Below, in pieces: positions 15,439 to 18,864 of a stretch of 18,864 nt of DNA. The position numbers and the translations under genes are program-made. Source of the stretch: Candidatus Atribacteria bacterium 4572_76 (GTDB taxonomy: Bacteria > Atribacterota > Phoenicimicrobiia > Phoenicimicrobiales > Phoenicimicrobiaceae); the NCBI GenBank assembly GCA_002084865.1, contig NBMG01000027.1:1-18864 (forward strand). The letters are read 5' to 3'. The notes beneath the pieces are model-generated. The model was not told the origin of the DNA and made no database searches. It worked only from the letters and a program-made list of their open reading frames with translations. How positions within the stretch are numbered: position 1 is the stretch's first letter; every line of letters begins with the position of its first letter.

Positions 15439-15667
15439 CCGCCTTTCCTTAGACTGACCTGGTCTTTGCCCCCACACTCGCCTGCTGAGAGGTTTGCTCA
15501 GGAACTTTGTCCTTTACTACTACTCTTCTCTTATTGTTCTAACCTGTTAGGGTTAAGGCAGGACTTACTCCAAAGCCGCACCATGCTCAGTAACCAAAGT
15601 TACCTTACGTGGGTCGTTTCGCCTGCGACTGGCTTCGACTTTCAACCACAGCTCTAAGGAGAGGCGG
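15439..15667 (-). ncRNA. raiA-motif structured RNA (candidate)
   Basis: A 229-bp block visibly richer in GC than its surroundings, with no coding frame on the minus strand. Its ends pair: CCGCCT-T/C-TCCTTAGA-CTG at 15439-15456 matches the complement of 15649-15667 with one mismatch and one bulge, giving a closing stem. Inside are hairpins at 15485-15501 (CTGAG/CTCAG), 15541-15554 (AACC/GGTT), 15590-15603 (GTAAC/GTTAC) and 15613-15629 (GTCG/CGAC). Its place, between comF and the raiA/hpf gene and on the same strand, is the known location of raiA-motif RNAs in Firmicutes and Actinobacteria. Stretches such as GTGTGGGGGCAAAGACC and GGAGTAAGTCCTGCC agree with my memory of that family, though I could not align it. 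Its 3' end lies 248 bp before hpf. The alternative is a miniature transposon with inverted ends. Confidence 0.72.
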
Positions 15668-15677
15668 CATATGAGCT

Positions 15678-16433
15678 TTATACTGTACGGGCCAAAGTTA
15701 AAACCAATATATTATCAGGTTGAGCTTTCCTTAATTCTTTAGCACATTCTTCTACGGTAGCCCCAGTAGTAAACACATCATCTAAAATCAGAATATTTTT
15801 TCCGTCAATTTCTTCTGGTTTTTCCACCGAAAAAGCTTTAAGAATATTTTTCTCCCTCTCTTCCTTAGATAAATTGACCTGAAAGGGGGTTAATTTTTTC
15901 TTTACTAAAATACTTTCTCCAACCGGGATAGAAAAATAATCTCCTATGACTTTGCCCAGCAAAACACTCTGATTAAATCCCCTTTTCTTTAAATCATTCT
16001 TGTGCAGAGGAACGGGAATAATTAAGTCAAATTTGTTTTTAAATTCATTATTTTTTAATAAATAATCCACCATTAACTTTCCTAGGGGTATAGCTAACTT
16101 TTTCTCTCCGTAGTATTTAAAGAGATGGATACATTTTTTTAATACTTTATCGTATACTCCCGTAGAACGAGAAAATTCAAAGGAATATTTTTTCATTTTA
16201 CAATCAAGGCATAAGATTTCTCTGTTTTGTTTAAAAAAATCAGTAGGTATCAAAGGTTTTCCACACTTCACGCAATAAGGTCGTTCGATTAATTCAATAG
16301 TTTTGAAGCAATCCTCACAGATTGAATATCCTTTAGATTCTCGGATAGGCTTTTCACATACCTTACAATCTAAAGGAAAAACAAAATTAAGTATCCCTTC
16401 TTTTATATATTCTATCATACTTTGATTATTCAT
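15678..16433 (-). CDS. comF: ComF family protein (phosphoribosyltransferase fold)
   Basis: A complete 251-residue ComF-type protein, associated with DNA uptake and handling of incoming single-stranded DNA in competent bacteria. The N-terminal zinc-finger part has four CxxC pairs: C23/C26, C39/C42, C54/C57, C75/C78. The C-terminal phosphoribosyltransferase-like domain has LIIPVPLHKNDLKKRGFNQS (138-156) and the PRPP loop ILILDDVFTTGAT (214-226). The start has AAGGTTAG just upstream. The stop codon lies 10 bp before the 5' end of the structured RNA, so RNA and gene may share a transcript. No other competence genes are in the window. Confidence 0.93.
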   Translation of the reverse strand: MNNQSMIEYIKEGILNFVFPLDCKVCEKPIRESKGYSICEDCFKTIELIERPYCVKCGKPLIPTDFFKQNREILCLDCKMKKYSFEFSRSTGVYDKVLKKCIHLFKYYGEKKLAIPLGKLMVDYLLKNNEFKNKFDLIIPVPLHKNDLKKRGFNQSVLLGKVIGDYFSIPVGESILVKKKLTPFQVNLSKEEREKNILKAFSVEKPEEIDGKNILILDDVFTTGATVEECAKELRKAQPDNILVLTLARTV

Positions 16434-16446
16434 ACTAACCTTAATT

Positions 16447-16477
16447 CGTATCTCGTATCTCGTGAATCGTATCTCGC
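16447..16477. repeat. heptamer tandem repeat (CGTATCT type)
   Basis: CGTATCT at 16447, 16454 and 16468, and CGTGAAT at 16461, in exact 7-bp steps. This is the reverse complement of the 91-121 tract, including the single odd unit (ATTCACG against CGTGAAT). It lies just upstream of the comF start. CGTATTG and GGTATTG at 16511 and 16518 form a further short pair. Confidence 0.8.
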
Positions 16478-16617
16478 AAAGATAATAGAAACCGAGAATC
16501 AGAAAAAATTCGTATTGGGTATTGGGAAAAGAAAGAAAAAAAGTAGCATTCTTCTTTTTATCTGAATACCCTACTAAAGCTTACACTAACTTTAACAGTT
16601 AGTTGATTAATTTTTCG

Positions 16618-16641
16618 CGTATCTCGTGAATCGTATTTCGG
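16618..16641. repeat. heptamer tandem repeat (CGTATCT type)
   Basis: CGTATCT, CGTGAAT and CGTATTT at 16618, 16625 and 16632, the same unit order as part of the 16447-16477 tract. It lies in the comF-ahcY gap of about 295 bp, which holds no gene. Confidence 0.75.
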
Positions 16642-16702
16642 AAAAAAATACATAACTAGAATAGAAATTAAGAAATTTTTATATCTTAAGATTATTTCTC
16701 TA

Positions 16703-16731
16703 ACGAGATACGAGATACGAACGACGAATCA
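16703..16731. repeat. heptamer repeat that supplies the ahcY stop codon
   Basis: ACGAGAT at 16703 and 16710, then ACGAACG and ACGAATC at 16717 and 16724. The complement of the TGA stop codon of ahcY (16729-16731) lies across the end of the last unit, so the repeat begins within the gene's final codon. Confidence 0.75.
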
Positions 16732-17985
16732 GGTTCCCATCTGCCAGGAAGAAAGATACCTTTCTTGTTCTACGGTAAGTCTATCGATCTTTATCCTCAT
16801 CGTTTCTAATTTTAATCTGGCAATCTCCTTATCAATAACCTCGGGAACGCAGTAAACCTTTTTTTGTAATTCTTTTCCTTCTTTTACCAAATATTCAGCA
16901 GATAAAGCCTGATTAGCAAAACTCATATCCATTACACTTGCCGGATGTCCTTCGGCAGCAGATAAATTCAGAAGTCTTCCTTCTGCCAGAAGATTTATCT
17001 TTTTTCCGTTTTCTAAGGTATATTCCTCAATATACTCTCTAATTTTCTTTTTATTTAACGATAATTTTTCTAAAGCGCTTATATTGATCTCTACGTTAAA
17101 ATGTCCCGAATTAGCCAAAATTGCACCATCTTTCATTAAAGGAAATTCTTCTATTGATATCACGTTTATATCACCGGTTAAGGTTATAAAAATGTCTCCA
17201 ATTTTGGCTGCCTCTTTTATAGGCATAACCTGATACCCTTCCATTACTGCCTCCAAAGCCTTCATAGGGTCAACTTCGGTAATTATCACCTGAGCGCCCA
17301 TACCACTGGCTCTCATCGCCAGACCCCGGGCACACCAGCCGTAACCACAAATTACAAATATTTTACCAGCAATTAGAATATTGGTAGCTCTCAACAGGCC
17401 ATCGATAGTACTCTGTCCGGTACCATATCTATTATCAAATAGATATTTAGTCTGCGCATCATTTACCGCAATAATCGGATACTTTAAAGCTTTATCCTTT
17501 TCCATACTTCTTAATCGAATAACTCCGGTAGTGGTTTCCTCGGTACCGGCAATGATATCTTCAATTAATTCTTTCTTCTGAGAATGAATGGTTGAGACCA
17601 GATCAGCTCCATCATCCATAGTGATATTAGGCCTACAATTTAACACCTTTTCAATATGCTGATAATAAGTATCTTTGTCCTCTCCCTTGATGGCAAATAC
17701 CGGAATTCTAAAATCCTTAACCAGAGAGGCCGCTACATCATCCTGAGTACTTAAAGGATTGGAAGCACATAAATATACTTCTGCGCCCCCTTCTTTCAAG
17801 GTTCTTGCTAAATTAGCTGTCTCGGTAGTTACATGTAGACAAGCAGATATTCTAATTCCCTTTAGAGGTTTTTCTTTACTAAATTTTTTTCTTATGATTA
17901 AAAGAACGGGCATCTGTTTTTCAGCCCATTCAATTTTCTCTTTCCCTTTTTCGGCTAAACCAATATCTTTTATCTCATAATTCAT
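16729..17985 (-). CDS. ahcY: S-adenosylhomocysteinase
   Basis: Reversibly splits S-adenosylhomocysteine into adenosine and homocysteine with bound NAD, clearing the inhibitor left by SAM-dependent methylation. At 418 residues it is the short archaeal/Thermotoga-type enzyme. Motifs include HVTTETANL (51-59), the substrate-site MDDGADL (123-129), EETTTGV (149-155), NDAQTKYLFDNRYGTGQS (175-192), the NAD loop GYGWCARG (214-221) and GHPASVMDMSFANQALS near 367. All lie in the expected order, and the terminal YLSSW is typical. The start has AGAGAGGGATAGAG upstream. Its stop codon lies inside a heptamer repeat. It is about 120 bp from the upstream hydrolase gene, with repeats in between. Confidence 0.95.
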   Translation of the reverse strand: MNYEIKDIGLAEKGKEKIEWAEKQMPVLLIIRKKFSKEKPLKGIRISACLHVTTETANLARTLKEGGAEVYLCASNPLSTQDDVAASLVKDFRIPVFAIKGEDKDTYYQHIEKVLNCRPNITMDDGADLVSTIHSQKKELIEDIIAGTEETTTGVIRLRSMEKDKALKYPIIAVNDAQTKYLFDNRYGTGQSTIDGLLRATNILIAGKIFVICGYGWCARGLAMRASGMGAQVIITEVDPMKALEAVMEGYQVMPIKEAAKIGDIFITLTGDINVISIEEFPLMKDGAILANSGHFNVEINISALEKLSLNKKKIREYIEEYTLENGKKINLLAEGRLLNLSAAEGHPASVMDMSFANQALSAEYLVKEGKELQKKVYCVPEVIDKEIARLKLETMRIKIDRLTVEQERYLSSWQMGT

Positions 17986-18065
17986 TCTCTATCCCTCTCT
18001 TTTTTAAAATTTGTTAATAATATTTATATAGCTCGCTAATAGACGAACGAGATATTTGTCCTTCT

Positions 18066-18096
18066 AACGACTATTCACTATTCACTAACGACTAAT
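18066..18096. repeat. heptamer tandem repeat (AACGACT / ATTCACT type)
   Basis: AACGACT at 18066 and 18087 encloses two identical ATTCACT units at 18073 and 18080, all in exact 7-bp steps. The tract begins about 10 bp beyond the stop codon of the metallo-hydrolase gene. Same motif as at 15390-15428. Confidence 0.8.
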
Positions 18097-18104
18097 TTGA
18101 TTGG

Positions 18105-18734
18105 TCAATTTTTCAAATATGGATTTGTCCTTCTCTCCTTACCTATAGTCGAATTCGGGCCATGCCCGGGATAAATTATCTTATCATCACCTAAAATCAA
18201 TAATTTTTCTTTAATTGATTTTATTAAATTATGGTAAGAACCACCGGGCAGGTCGGTTCGACCAATACCCCCGGCAAATAAAGTATCGCCGGTAAAGACA
18301 ATAATATTTGAAACAAGAGAAATTCCTCCCGGGGTATGACCCGGTGTGTGAATTACTATTAAATTTAATGTGCCTAAAGATATCTCATCTCCCTCTTCTA
18401 AAAACTTATCTGCGGGAGGTGAGCATATTTCTTTGCCCATAAAGGAAGAGAAATTTTTATTGGCATCACCTAACATGTCAGCATCTAACCTATGGATTAA
18501 TAATAAAGCTTCGGTCTTAGCTTTAAGCAAATTATTGCCGATAATATGATCGATATGCCCATGGGTATTTATAATATATTTCAAATTAAAATTATTTTTT
18601 TGTAAAAGATTTAAAATTAAATCGACTTCCTCTTCTCCTCCCGGATCAATCACTGCTGCTTTTTTAGTCTTTTTGCAAGCAATTAAATAACAATTAGTCT
18701 CTAACGCTCCTACAATCAACCTTTTTAAAAACAT
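18105..18734 (-). CDS. glyoxalase II-like metallo-beta-lactamase hydrolase
   Basis: A complete 209-residue MBL-fold hydrolase of the short glyoxalase II-like (YcbL) type. Metal ligands are present: THGHIDH with H58, H60, D62 and H63; H133 in HTPGHTPGG; D150 in FTGDTLF; and H191 in YPGHGP. GGIGRTDLPGG (155-165) is typical of this subgroup, which hydrolyses thioesters or related substrates in the cytoplasm; the actual substrate is unknown. The start has AAAGGA about 11 bases upstream, inside the end of the preceding gene. The two genes are only three bases apart and are likely co-transcribed. Confidence 0.92.
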   Translation of the reverse strand: MFLKRLIVGALETNCYLIACKKTKKAAVIDPGGEEEVDLILNLLQKNNFNLKYIINTHGHIDHIIGNNLLKAKTEALLLIHRLDADMLGDANKNFSSFMGKEICSPPADKFLEEGDEISLGTLNLIVIHTPGHTPGGISLVSNIIVFTGDTLFAGGIGRTDLPGGSYHNLIKSIKEKLLILGDDKIIYPGHGPNSTIGKERRTNPYLKN

Positions 18735-18737
18735 TTC

Positions 18738-18864
18738 TTATGTAATCCTTTCGTTTAATAGACTTCTCTCTAAACAATTCAAATTATTAAAACAATTTTC
18801 ACCTTCTCGGATAGAGAAATCCATTATTGGAAATCTTCTAAAAGAGATTGCATCACTTTGTTTA
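18738..18864 (-). CDS. 3' end of an unrecognised gene
   Basis: An open frame of 41 codons enters from the right edge and stops with TAA three bases before the ATG of the hydrolase gene. The visible C-terminus includes ISFRRFPIMDFSIREGENCF and NNLNCLERSLL, with two cysteines. The ribosome binding site of the next gene lies within it. I do not recognise the family. The uninterrupted frame and tight spacing support a real gene end. Confidence 0.55.
   Translation of the reverse strand, partial: KQSDAISFRRFPIMDFSIREGENCFNNLNCLERSLLNERIT

Noticed and set aside
15439..15480. SRP (4.5S) RNA
   Set aside because: ACCAGGTCAG on the minus strand matches the SRP core for ten bases, but the following GGAAGGAAGCAGCC-type loop is not there.
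15466..15657. 63-codon plus-strand ORF
   Set aside because: It runs antisense through the hairpin-rich structured RNA, has no ribosome binding site and no protein-like pattern.
15439..15667. Miniature inverted-repeat transposon
   Set aside because: The inverted ends fit, but internal hairpins, absence of a clear target duplication and the comF-hpf location fit a structured RNA better. Kept as the alternative.

Overview
An AT-rich bacterial window in which every recognisable gene lies on the minus strand, so it reads from right to left. The gene set suggests an anaerobe: a long KamA-type radical SAM enzyme, a TAXI-type TRAP transporter, a cyclodeaminase of the FchA/FTCD family, and an archaeal/Thermotoga-type S-adenosylhomocysteinase. 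The core order comF - (structured RNA) - hpf ... secA - prfB is the order familiar from Firmicutes-like bacteria. A deep-branching anaerobic lineage (Atribacterota/JS1, or a Clostridia relative) would fit, but the phylum is inference and no rRNA marker is present.

Layout in transcription order. Right end (18864-16729): the tail of an unrecognised gene, a glyoxalase-II-like metallo-beta-lactamase hydrolase, then ahcY. Middle (16433-13715): comF, a GC-rich 229-bp structured RNA that I identify as a raiA-motif RNA, long-form hpf, a two-domain protein of unknown function, and a 29-codon ORF enclosed by a long inverted repeat. Next (13648-7501): an HD-GYP membrane protein, a DUF5317-like protein, secA (split by an apparent deletion of about 60 codons plus a frame change), prfB (N-terminus missing), and a small two-TM PH-like protein. 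Left part (7177-135): cyclodeaminase with its terminator, an RpiR regulator, the KamA-like enzyme, a TAXI binding protein joined to a DUF1850 remnant, and the fused TRAP permease. The last four (RpiR to TRAP) look like one regulated uptake-and-catabolism unit.

Two signals stand out. First, the structured RNA between comF and hpf. Second, most longer intergenic stretches contain short, degenerate tandem repeats with a 7-bp period. Their motifs differ (CGTATCT, ATTCACT, AATTCTG, AGGTAAT, TGCGATA types), but the unit is always a heptamer. They sit directly behind stop codons, twice supply the stop codon, and have entered the C-terminus of the DUF5317-like gene. A separate family of perfect palindromes with a shared CCCCTAC flank is also present.

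Four genes (secA, prfB, the TAXI/DUF1850 gene, the DUF5317-like gene) look shortened relative to their families. Whether this is real erosion or an assembly fault cannot be decided from the sequence alone.
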